7,443 nucleotides of DNA from an uncultured Chlorobiales bacterium (GTDB taxonomy: Bacteria; Bacteroidota; Chlorobiia; Chlorobiales; Chlorobiaceae). A program made the position numbers and the translations under genes. Shown here piece after piece: positions 1 to 6,800 of this stretch (positions are counted from its first letter, which is position 1; the number at the start of each line of letters is the position of its first letter). Location: contig CAIUQW010000105.1 in NCBI GenBank assembly GCA_903901395.1, positions 1 through 7,443 on the forward strand, read 5' to 3'. The notes beneath the pieces are model-generated. The model made no database searches, was not told the DNA's origin, and saw nothing but the letters and a program-made list of their open reading frames with translations.

Positions 1-1
1 A

Positions 2-13
2 AGCGCTTCGTAA
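2..13 (+). CDS. Possible 3' end of a plus-strand gene entering from the left (very tentative)
   Basis: One plus-strand frame reads Ser-Ala-Ser and stops at TAA (11-13), 13 nt before a strong hairpin terminator whose U-tract lies on the plus-strand transcript. This arrangement fits the last codons of a rightward gene located left of the window. Only three codons are visible, so identity and even existence cannot be shown. The alternative is that no plus-strand gene ends here and the terminator serves only acpS. Confidence 0.2.
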   Translation, partial: SAS

Positions 14-26
14 AAAGAGAGTTAGC

Positions 27-59
27 AAAAAAGGCTCATCGAAAGATGGGCCTTTTTTT
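27..59 (+). terminator. Rho-independent terminator, potentially bidirectional
   Basis: An 8-bp stem (GGCTCATC at 33-40 with GATGGGCC at 45-52, including one T:G wobble) closes on a GAAA tetraloop. It is flanked by A6 at 27-32 and T7 at 53-59. On the plus strand it has a GNRA-type loop and a U7 tail, the better form. On the minus strand it has a U6 tail and would stop transcripts leaving acpS about 100 nt upstream. It probably separates two converging units. Confidence 0.8.
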
Positions 60-72
60 GTGGGGTGGGGAA

Positions 73-117
73 CACGGACGAGCACGGACTGACACGGACT
101 CAATGGACTCAATGGAC
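73..117. repeat. Degenerate 9-10 nt tandem repeat
   Basis: Five units share the core (C/T)GGAC. CACGGAC occurs at 73-79, 83-89 and 93-99 (10-nt period), followed by ATGGAC at 103-108 and 112-117 (9-nt period). The patch is non-coding and lies between the terminator and acpS. It is similar in style to the 9-nt repeat after folK (2515-2559), although the units differ in sequence. Confidence 0.6.
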
Positions 118-158
118 AATTCGGAAAAGGAACCGTGGCTTCCTGTCCATGCGTCCAT
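103..158. repeat. Imperfect inverted repeat just downstream of acpS
   Basis: ATGGAC (103-108) can pair with GTCCAT (153-158), and ATGGACA (112-118) with TGTCCAT (144-150), with a small internal loop between the two helices. The outer arm reaches the first base of the acpS stop codon complement. Without a U-tract it is not a classic terminator. It could fold at the 3' end of the acpS transcript. It shares its left arm with the tandem repeat. Confidence 0.5.
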
Positions 159-514
159 CAAGCCTGCTCGTACAGCGCCATGGCCACAGCAGAGTGGCGA
201 TCATGCGAAATAGAGATGCTGATTCTGCCTGAAAAAGATGGCGCGTGAATGGTCACGAATGGTTTGCCTACCTCGTCGTTCAGCACCTCGATATTGTGCC
301 AGAAAAGGCCTTTCGAAATGCCGGTGCCGAGCGCCTTCGAAACCGCCTCCTTCGCCGCGAACCGTCCGGCGAGACTCGCCACCGGATCGGGCTTTGAGAG
401 ACACTGAGCCATTTCGGCGTCGGTGAGGATTTTCTTCATGAAGGTCTGGCCGAAACGCTCGTAACTCGAACGGATACGAGCGATTTCCACAATATCGACG
501 CCGACCTCCGCCAT
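158..514 (-). CDS. acpS: Holo-[acyl-carrier-protein] synthase
   Basis: This enzyme transfers the 4'-phosphopantetheine arm of coenzyme A to a serine of apo-acyl carrier protein, which activates it for fatty acid synthesis in the cytoplasm. The 118 residues match the usual AcpS length. Visible family motifs are GVDIVEI at the N-terminus with metal-binding Asp7, AGRFAAKEAVSKALGTG around residues 49-65 with Glu56, and ISISHD ending at Asp105. Asp7 and Glu56 are the expected Mg2+ ligands. The ATG lies 3 nt after the nadC stop, and AAAGGG in the end of nadC gives a ribosome-binding site about 8 nt upstream. The two genes are therefore probably one transcript and translationally coupled. I see nothing unusual in the protein. 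Confidence 0.95.
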   Translation of the reverse strand: MAEVGVDIVEIARIRSSYERFGQTFMKKILTDAEMAQCLSKPDPVASLAGRFAAKEAVSKALGTGISKGLFWHNIEVLNDEVGKPFVTIHAPSFSGRISISISHDRHSAVAMALYEQA

Positions 515-517
515 CGC

Positions 518-1411
518 TTACGCCCTTTCGATCTTCATCGACATGTCGAGCGCCTTGACGCTGTGCGTCAACTCGCCGACCGAAATGAAATCGACGCCGG
601 TCATGGCGACTTCGGAAACGTTGTGCAGGCCGATATTTCCCGAAGCTTCGAGCAGGATATTGCCAAAGCCGTTCGCCTTGACCCAGCGCACTGCCTCGGC
701 CAGGTCATCGACCATGAAGTTGTCGAGCAGAATCATATCCGGGCGGCTGGCGCAGGCACGAACCAACTCGGAGATGCTGCGAACTTCGGTTTCGATCTTC
801 ACCGTCACCCCCTGCTTCTCGCACCAGGCTTTCGCCCGCCTGACCGCCTCCTCGACGCTGCCGGCGGCATCGATGTGGTTGTCCTTGATCAGAATCATGT
901 CGAACAGACCGAAGCGGTGGTTGGTGCCGCCGCCGATGCGCACGGCATCCTTGTCGTAATAGCGCAACGCCGGAGCGGTTTTGCGCGTATCGAGGATGCA
1001 GGCCGTGGTGTGGCTGACCCGTTCGACATACATGTTCGTGCGGGTGGCGATGCCGGACATCCGCTGCATGAAATTGAGCACCGTCCGCTCGCAGAACAGA
1101 ATTGAGGCGATGCGCCCCCTGACTTCCAGAATCCGCTCGCCCGGATAGACCCGTTTGCCATCCTTGACACAGGCCGTGAACTCCAGCGAGGCGTCCGACG
1201 ACTGAAACACCTGCCGGGCGACCTCGACTCCGGCCACGATTCCCTCGGCTTTGGCCTCGATATAGCCAATCCCTTGCTGGCCCGGATCGACCGTCGCCTC
1301 GGTGGTGATGTCCCCCTGGTAACGGTCTTCTTCGAGCGCGAGCTGCATAGCTTTCAAGCGGCAAGTCTCGAAAAACTCCCTGAATGCGAGATTGGTTCTT
1401 TTTTCAGTCAT
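518..1411 (-). CDS. nadC: Nicotinate-nucleotide pyrophosphorylase (quinolinate phosphoribosyltransferase)
   Basis: NadC converts quinolinate and PRPP to nicotinate mononucleotide, CO2 and pyrophosphate, the third step of de novo NAD synthesis. With the ATG at 1411 the protein has 297 residues, normal for the family. Characteristic blocks are EGIVAG (56-61), ERTVLNFMQRMSGIATRT (108-125), the substrate-binding DTRKTAP (141-147), RIGGGTNHR (158-166), IKDNHID (175-181), Glu207, LLDNF (228-232), EASGNI (255-260) and ISVGELTHS (276-284). A TTG at 1420 would add three residues, but neither start has a clear Shine-Dalgarno sequence, so the ATG is preferred. It is first of a two-gene unit with acpS and divergent from folB. 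I could not find a convincing promoter upstream. Confidence 0.95.
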   Translation of the reverse strand: MTEKRTNLAFREFFETCRLKAMQLALEEDRYQGDITTEATVDPGQQGIGYIEAKAEGIVAGVEVARQVFQSSDASLEFTACVKDGKRVYPGERILEVRGRIASILFCERTVLNFMQRMSGIATRTNMYVERVSHTTACILDTRKTAPALRYYDKDAVRIGGGTNHRFGLFDMILIKDNHIDAAGSVEEAVRRAKAWCEKQGVTVKIETEVRSISELVRACASRPDMILLDNFMVDDLAEAVRWVKANGFGNILLEASGNIGLHNVSEVAMTGVDFISVGELTHSVKALDMSMKIERA

Positions 1412-1556
1412 AACTGCCAAATCAGTATGAGGTTAAAGAAATCGGGATGATGCGCGGCAGGTTGTGAACCGTGCTTCTGCAAGGTACTATTTTTTTGGTT
1501 TTCGCAACGGTTCGTGATGCCCGCTCAACCCGATTTCCGGCTCATCCGCACCTCTT

Positions 1557-1585
1557 TTGCACGGCAACGGCGAATAGATTACATT
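1557..1585 (+). promoter_or_regulatory. Putative sigma-70-type promoter for folB-folK
   Basis: TTGCAC (1557-1562) and TACATT (1580-1585) resemble -35 and -10 elements and are separated by exactly 17 nt. The expected transcription start, near 1592, would give a leader of roughly 38 nt before the folB ATG at 1630. It also argues against the longer reading frame that opens upstream of this promoter. The call rests only on similarity to the consensus. Confidence 0.45.
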
Positions 1586-1629
1586 CTTGCAGAATCCTTC
1601 AGAATGCCGATTCCGCACTGTTTCCGACC

Positions 1630-2010
1630 ATGAAGCTTCATCACTATTCCTGCGTCAGGCTTGTCAATGCCGTATTTTACGCACGGCATGGCGTGCATGA
1701 GGAGGAGCGCCGCCTCGGCGGACGGTACGAGGTCGACGCCGAACTTTTTTTCGACAGCATGGAAGCCGCCGCGACCGACGATCTCACGAAAACCATCGAT
1801 TACAGCCAGGCATACGCGATCATCAGCGAGGTCATGACCGGTGGCGAACCGGCGTCGCTCATCGAGACGCTGGCATACCGGGTTGCATCGAGGCTGATGG
1901 AGGAGCTGCTCATCGCGGAAAAGGTCACGGTCAAAGTGCGCAAGCGCGTGGTGCCGCTCGGCGGGCTGTGCGATTATGCCGAAGCCGAACACATCATCGA
2001 AAAGCGCTGA
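1630..2010 (+). CDS. folB: Dihydroneopterin aldolase
   Basis: FolB cleaves 7,8-dihydroneopterin to 6-hydroxymethyl-7,8-dihydropterin and glycolaldehyde in folate synthesis. The 126-residue protein has the family blocks FYARHGVHEEE (16-26), the DDL...TIDYS segment (50-59), the active-site Glu in LIET (Glu79) and the KVRKRVVPLGG strand (102-112), where Lys105 should be the catalytic lysine. Most relatives have KP here; this one has KR. The reading frame is open further upstream to 1471, but that extension has no family similarity and crosses the likely promoter. The ATG at 1630 places HGV at its usual distance from the N-terminus. No Shine-Dalgarno sequence is evident. folK follows after 3 nt. 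Confidence 0.92.
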   Translation: MKLHHYSCVRLVNAVFYARHGVHEEERRLGGRYEVDAELFFDSMEAAATDDLTKTIDYSQAYAIISEVMTGGEPASLIETLAYRVASRLMEELLIAEKVTVKVRKRVVPLGGLCDYAEAEHIIEKR

Positions 2011-2013
2011 GCG

Positions 2014-2538
2014 ATGGAGCCTGTTACCGCCTTTATCGGCATCGGCTCGAATGTCGGCGACCGTCTCGCCTGGCTCCAGCAGGCCGTTGACCACCTCGCG
2101 CAACTGCACGGCACCGCAGTGACTGGAGTTTCGAGAGTTTACATGACCGAACCTTTCGGCGATCCCGACCAGGAGCGCTACTTCAACGCCGTGGTCGCCG
2201 TTGAGACCTCGCTCGAACCGGCAGAACTCCGCGCCCACTGCAAGGCAATCGAGCACGACCTGGGCCGCCCCGATCAGTACCAGCGCTGGAGTCCGAGAAC
2301 CATCGACCTCGACATTCTGCTCTACGGCGACCGCTGCATCGAAAGCGACCTGCTCATCATTCCGCACGCCGAGATGCACCGCCGCAAATTCGTGCTTGTG
2401 CCCCTGCTTGACATCGCCAACCCGGTGCATCCCCGACTGCACCAACCAATCGCCGAGCTGCTGAAGAACTGCGAAGACCGCTCTGTTCCAGTAAGGCTTG
2501 TGGAAGAATTGCAGATCGGTCAAATCCGTCCGATCTGA
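2014..2538 (+). CDS. folK: 2-amino-4-hydroxy-6-hydroxymethyldihydropteridine pyrophosphokinase
   Basis: FolK (HPPK) transfers pyrophosphate from ATP to 6-hydroxymethyl-7,8-dihydropterin, the FolB product, directly before dihydropteroate synthase. The 174 residues contain IGIGSNVGDR (8-17), YMTEPFGDPDQ (43-53), the core RWSPRTIDLDILLY (91-104) with Mg2+-binding Asp98 and Asp100, IPHAEMHRRKFVLVPL (116-131) and NPVHP (136-140). The ATG is 3 nt after the folB stop, so the pair is almost certainly one operon catalysing consecutive steps. The last residues (QIGQIRPI) and the stop codon lie in a 9-nt intergenic repeat. The native C-terminus may therefore have been replaced or extended. Most HPPKs end somewhat earlier, near 160 residues. 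Confidence 0.95.
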   Translation: MEPVTAFIGIGSNVGDRLAWLQQAVDHLAQLHGTAVTGVSRVYMTEPFGDPDQERYFNAVVAVETSLEPAELRAHCKAIEHDLGRPDQYQRWSPRTIDLDILLYGDRCIESDLLIIPHAEMHRRKFVLVPLLDIANPVHPRLHQPIAELLKNCEDRSVPVRLVEELQIGQIRPI

Positions 2539-2559
2539 CTGATCCGACCGATCTTCAAA
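2515..2559. repeat. Five-unit 9-nt tandem repeat spanning the folK stop codon
   Basis: Five consecutive 9-nt units each begin with ATC: 2515-2523, 2524-2532, 2533-2541, 2542-2550 and 2551-2559. Units two to four fit ATCyGwCyG well (for example ATCCGTCCG and ATCCGACCG); the first and last are more diverged. The phase matches folK codons, so the first two units encode Ile-Gly-Gln and Ile-Arg-Pro, and the third holds the TGA stop. The array ends at the A-tract of the following terminator. Confidence 0.65.
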
Positions 2560-2560
2560 T

Positions 2561-2591
2561 AAAAAAAGCGGGCCACTTTTCAGCAACCCGC
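2561..2591 (-). terminator. Rho-independent terminator of the ArsA-like gene, minus strand
   Basis: Read on the minus strand, GCGGGTTGC (2591-2583) pairs with GTGGCCCGC (2576-2568) over 9 bp, three of them G:U wobbles. The loop is 6 nt and U7 follows (2567-2561). On the plus strand the wobbles become A:C mismatches and no T-run follows, so the structure is directional. It lies about 30 nt past the ArsA-like stop codon. The converging folBK unit has no comparable terminator in this gap. Confidence 0.75.
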
Positions 2592-2620
2592 CTGAAACTA
2601 AAGCTCTTCGCAAAAAACGC

Positions 2621-3775
2621 TCAGTTCGCGAACGTGATATTCAGCGTGCCCTGCTCGAAATCGGCGCCTTCGGTTTTGCGGCCTACCAGCACGTTCGGCA
2701 GTACGATGCTCTTGCGGAAGTTGTTGATGTCAACCAGCAACTCGTCGCCCTTGATGTTGACCGCGAGTTTCTCGACCTCGACGTTCGGCAGATAGAGGCT
2801 CAGCACATACTTGCCGTTGATCTTTTCGAGCGTCTGGGTTCTGTCGTTCGTGTAGAGCACTTCCATCGGATTCTTTCCGCTGAAGATCTCCTGGCTCAGA
2901 TCGTAAAGCCTGTCGGGTTTGATCACCTCTTTGGTGGACTGGTGCGCCCTGAAAATCGGCACGGGGTAGAAGCAGTCGTCGATCACGCGAAGATACTTGG
3001 CCTGCTGGTCGATCAGGGCCTGGAGATATGGATCGCTGGAGTTCGGAGGCAGCACCTTGTTGACCACCGCTGCGTCGAGCTTGTAACCGAAGAGATTGAG
3101 GTAGGTCTGCACGCGCAAAGCCTCCTTGATAACCATGTTCTCGGGGTTGAGCACAACCCTGAAAGTCGTGATGCTTTTGTCCTGCAACATGCCGTGCAGC
3201 TCCTTCATGTGCTCGTTGACCTCGGGCATGAGCTTGAAGATGTTCTTCTTCGGCATGAACTTGGAAAGCAGCGGTGCGGCGAAACCGATAGCCTTGGAGT
3301 GCCAGCCGCCGATCTTCTCGGAATACCAGCCATAGGATTCGGGCATACCGAGCAGGCGCATGGTCTCGCCGGTCGGCGCGGCATCGACCACGACCGCGTC
3401 GTAATTGCCGGACTTCGCAGCTTTCCAGATGTAACGAAGGCTGATCATCTCCTCCATGCCGGGCACGATAGCCAGCTCTTCAGCGACGATCTCGTTTGCG
3501 CCGTCATGCATGAGAATCGAGGAGAAGTAGGAGTACAGCTCTGTCCAGTTTTCCCGGATTTCTGCAAGAACGTTCACCTCCATGGCGAAGAGATTTTTTT
3601 CGACCTCCAGAGGAGTCGAACTCAACTCGACGCCAAGAGCATCGGCAAGGCTGTGAGCGACGTCGGTGCTCATGATGAGCACGCGCTTTCCGCTGCGAGC
3701 GATCGCTGTAGCTGTGGAAGCCGATACGGTGGTTTTGCCCACCCCGCCTTTGCCCAGGTAAAGAATGATTCTCAT
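2621..3775 (-). CDS. ArsA/Get3-family ATPase with C-terminal HSP20-like domain
   Basis: This is a soluble P-loop ATPase of the deviant Walker A (SIMIBI) class, 384 residues. Visible motifs are GKGGVGKTT (8-16, signature Lys9 and P-loop Lys14), [12 protein letters not shown] (36-47, switch I Asp38), [14 protein letters not shown] (130-143, switch II), NPEN (210-213) and the nucleotide-contact NKVLP (239-243). Residues 320-384 form a beta-rich segment ([18 protein letters not shown] and following) typical of the HSP20-like domain appended to many ArsA homologues in phototrophs. It has one ATPase domain, unlike the duplicated E. coli ArsA. Its only cysteine is Cys268, so neither the ArsA arsenite site nor the Get3 CxxC is present. 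No arsenite permease or ArsR-like gene is near. The biological substrate is unknown; a chaperone or targeting role is inference. No transmembrane segment is seen. No clear Shine-Dalgarno sequence precedes the ATG. The gene lies 68 nt downstream of the repeat protein and is probably partly co-transcribed with it. Confidence 0.88.
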   Translation of the reverse strand: MRIILYLGKGGVGKTTVSASTATAIARSGKRVLIMSTDVAHSLADALGVELSSTPLEVEKNLFAMEVNVLAEIRENWTELYSYFSSILMHDGANEIVAEELAIVPGMEEMISLRYIWKAAKSGNYDAVVVDAAPTGETMRLLGMPESYGWYSEKIGGWHSKAIGFAAPLLSKFMPKKNIFKLMPEVNEHMKELHGMLQDKSITTFRVVLNPENMVIKEALRVQTYLNLFGYKLDAAVVNKVLPPNSSDPYLQALIDQQAKYLRVIDDCFYPVPIFRAHQSTKEVIKPDRLYDLSQEIFSGKNPMEVLYTNDRTQTLEKINGKYVLSLYLPNVEVEKLAVNIKGDELLVDINNFRKSIVLPNVLVGRKTEGADFEQGTLNITFAN

Positions 3776-3793
3776 GGTGTTGAAAAACTATTG

Positions 3794-3812
3794 TGTAAAC
3801 TTGACTGTAAAC
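3794..3812. promoter_or_regulatory. Direct repeat TGTAAAC upstream of the ArsA-like gene
   Basis: TGTAAAC occurs at 3794-3800 and 3806-3812, a 12-nt period, 19-37 nt before the ArsA-like start codon. Two identical heptamers close to a full helical turn apart, in a 68-nt gap, could be a regulator site or part of a promoter. No regulator is identified, and chance is possible in an AT-rich spacer. Confidence 0.3.
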
Positions 3813-3828
3813 TGAAAGCTTGTCTCGC

Positions 3829-3845
3829 GACGGCTCATCGCCGTC
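3829..3845 (-). other. GC-rich hairpin overlapping the stop codon of the repeat protein
   Basis: GACGGC and GCCGTC form a perfect 6-bp stem with a 5-nt loop. The structure overlaps the TGA stop (3844-3846). No U-tract follows in the minus-strand transcript, so it is not a standard terminator. It may stabilise the 3' end or modulate read-through into the ArsA-like gene. Confidence 0.45.
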
Positions 3846-6800
3846 ACCCTTTTTTCCCGCGTCGTTTCCCGCGGCCAGATTTTGCGGACGAATGCCGGGG
3901 TTTTTCGGACTTTTTCTCTTCAGGTATTTTCTCGATAACCGGCTCCTCGACTGGTTCTTTGACCGACTCTTTGACAGGTTCGTTTGCAGTTACGACGACC
4001 GGCTCGACAGGCAGCACGACAACCGGTTTGCTGACCACTTTTTGAATCGGAATATCCGATTCAATTGTCATATACGCTTCCGGCGCTTTCGAAACGGCAG
4101 CGACCACAGGCTCGTCGAGCGCCGCCACCACGACTTCTTCAGGAATATCGAACACTTCAGGTTCAACCGCGACGCTGATTTCCTCCTGAACCAGAGTTTC
4201 CATTTCCGATTCGATAACTGCCGCAACAGAAATGCGCTCGACGGCTACCTCTGCAACTTCCGATTCAATCAGAGATTCGACGACCGGCTCCGGTTCAGCG
4301 GTGATCGAAGCTTCCGGTTCCGATTCAACTGCCACAGCAACCGGAACACTCTCATCGATTGTCTCAGCAACTTCCGACTCGGCTTGAGCTTCGACTACCG
4401 GCTCTGGCTCTGGTTCGACTTCATCTGAGACCTCAGCATCTACGCTCTCGTCGACTGTCTCAGAAAGCTCCGGCTCAGCGATTACCGAAGCTTCCAGCTC
4501 CGGTTCAACTTCTGACGCAACCTCAACCTCCTCGACAACTGTCTCGGCAACCTCTGGTTCAGCTTGAGCTGCGATGACCGGCTCCGGCTCAGCGATTACT
4601 GAAGCTTCCAGCTCTGATTCGACTTCCGGCGCAATCTCAACCTCCTCGACGACTGTATCGGCAACTTCCGGTTCAGATTGTGCTTCGATGACCGGCTCCA
4701 GCTCAGCGATTACTGAAGCTTCCAGCTCTGATTCGACTTCTGACGCAACCTCAACCTCCTCGACAACTGTCTCGGCAACTTCCGGCTCGCTCAGAGACTC
4801 GAATATCGTTTCCAGTTCAGGAGCAGTCAACGCTACCGGTTCAGGCTCTACTTCAGCCGAGACCTGGATTTTTTTTTTGACCGGTATTTCTGGCTCCGGC
4901 TCAACTATGACCGAAGCTTCCGGCTCCGATTCAACTTCCACTTCGAACTCAACGTGCTCGTCTACAGTCTCAGCAGCTTCCGGTTCGGCAAGAGACTTGA
5001 AAATCGTTTCCAGTTCTGGTGCAGACAACGCTACTGGCTCAGGTTCGACTTCCGCTAAGACCTGGACTTTTTTTTTAACCGGTTCTTCGACTACTGGTTC
5101 CGGCTCAGGCTCGACTGAAGCTTCTGGCTCCAGTTTAACTTCCGTAGTGATCCGAACACGCTCGACAACTGTCGTGGCGACTTCCGGTTCGTTCAGAGAT
5201 TCGAAAATCGTTTCCAGTTCAGGCGCAGTCAATGCTGCCGGTTCCGGTTCGACTTCAGCCGCTATCCGGATTTTTTTTCTGACGGGTCTTTCAGGTTCTG
5301 GCTCAGGTTCGGGTTCCTGTTCAAAAAAAAACTGTTGCTCGTCTTCAGCCTTGATCTGGATTTTTTTCCGGCGAGGCGCTTCCGGTTCAGGCCGCTCGTC
5401 ATCGGCGGAATTTACCGAAATATCGCGCGAGAGCGAATTGACCGCGCCACGCGTTGCTTCGTCGTAGCCCATCAGTTTCCGGGCAATCTCAGCCTCCGCG
5501 CCACTACCCTCTTCGGCTTTGATGGCAAGCTTCTTCTTGCGAACTCCGGAACCATTTTCAAAACTTGCGGCTGGTGGCGCGCTGACGGCGGCTGGCGGTG
5601 GAGTATCGCGTTCGGACTCGTCGTAGCTCATCAGCTTCCGGGCGATTTCGTTGTCGTCCTCCATCTTGATCGAGAGCTTCTTTCTGCGCCCGCCCGCTCC
5701 AGCGCCTGAATCGTCAGTATCCGGCGCGCTGCTGCGCGAAACCGGCGAACGCTTCTCGCGGGAGGTGATCGGTTCGTCGCTGCCCGAAAAAAGATTGGCC
5801 TCGGCATGAGCGTCGTCGTCCTGGATGCTGATCTTCTTTCGGCGGATCGGCGCTCCATCGTCATCCGGCTCCTCGATGATCGGCGGGCGTCGCGATCCCG
5901 AAGCTCGCTCCTCACGAGGTGGCTCCTGATGCGCTGGCGGCCGCGAACTCTTTTTACCGCCGCCGCCGATGCCGGTCATTTTGACAATCTTGCCGAGAGA
6001 ACCGAGAACGCCGTCATTGACCACAGCCGTTTTGATGGCGTTCATCACGAAACGCTCAGCCAGAGGATTGCCCGCGATGTTGGAAAGCAGCTCGTTCAGG
6101 GCGGTCAACACGGTGGCCATGTCGCCGGGCACATGCTGCAAATCCTTCATCACCTGGTCGCGCATCTTGAACGGAGCATCGCCGACCATGCTTTTGATCT
6201 GTTCGGCGATCCGTTTCAGGGAGGCGGGATCAGTCGGCAGCATCGACTCCAGGCCACGCATGGCATCTTGCGGCCCCATCGAACGGGGACGCGGCCCGGG
6301 AGCGGTGCCTGGCGGCTGGTAGGGCGGATAGGGAGCCTGCGGCTGCTGTGGCGCGTAACCGGTGGCCCTGTACTGTTCAAGCAAGTCCTGGCCGTAACCG
6401 ATGCCGGCGTCCGGCACCGGAGCCTGCGGCGTGTTGAGCTGGAGGGAGATTTGCCGTGGCGGGCAGACGCTTCTGGCTGCCTGAAAAATCCTGTTGGCAG
6501 TATCCTGGGGGATTTCCTGACGATAATTGACTCCGAGATAATCCTCGATGATCGATTCGACAAGAGTCTGCAGCTTGACGATAGTGTCAGCTTCACGAAT
6601 CTCGACCATGTCGAAAATCACAAAGATCGGCTCCTTGCCTTCACGCCGAATCTTGAGGTTCATGGTCGCGAAAGCGCTGTCCTTGTTCCGGCTGTTGACC
6701 GAAACCGTCCCAAGGCTGAAGCGATCGAGAAAATCCTTCGAAGCGCCCCGCGCCCACAAATAGAGAGCCTTGTCCGTGTAGATCAGATAGTCCTGATACA

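Noticed and set aside
1412..1420. TTG start for NadC adding three residues
   Set aside because: No ribosome-binding site supports it, and the ATG at 1411 already gives a normal-length enzyme.
1471..1629. N-terminal extension of FolB by 53 residues
   Set aside because: The extension has no family similarity, overlaps the likely promoter at 1557-1585 and would make the enzyme far longer than its relatives.
1579..2613. Minus-strand open frame of 344 codons across folB and folK
   Set aside because: folB and folK on the plus strand carry complete family motifs; this frame is their antisense shadow.
2621..3775. Arsenic-resistance operon
   Set aside because: No permease, ArsR or ArsC gene is present, and the ATPase lacks the arsenite-binding cysteines.
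2942..4045. Plus-strand open frame of 367 codons opposite the ArsA-like gene
   Set aside because: It runs antisense to a clear ATPase with intact motifs, and its translation has no recognisable domain.
4450..5277. CRISPR array
   Set aside because: The repeats are contiguous, in frame and coding, with no unique spacers between short identical repeats.
4574..5467. Long plus-strand open frame rich in Ser, Thr and Gly
   Set aside because: It is the antisense shadow of the Glu/Val/Pro repeats of the minus-strand protein. Lack of stops follows from the biased codons; no start signal or domain is visible.
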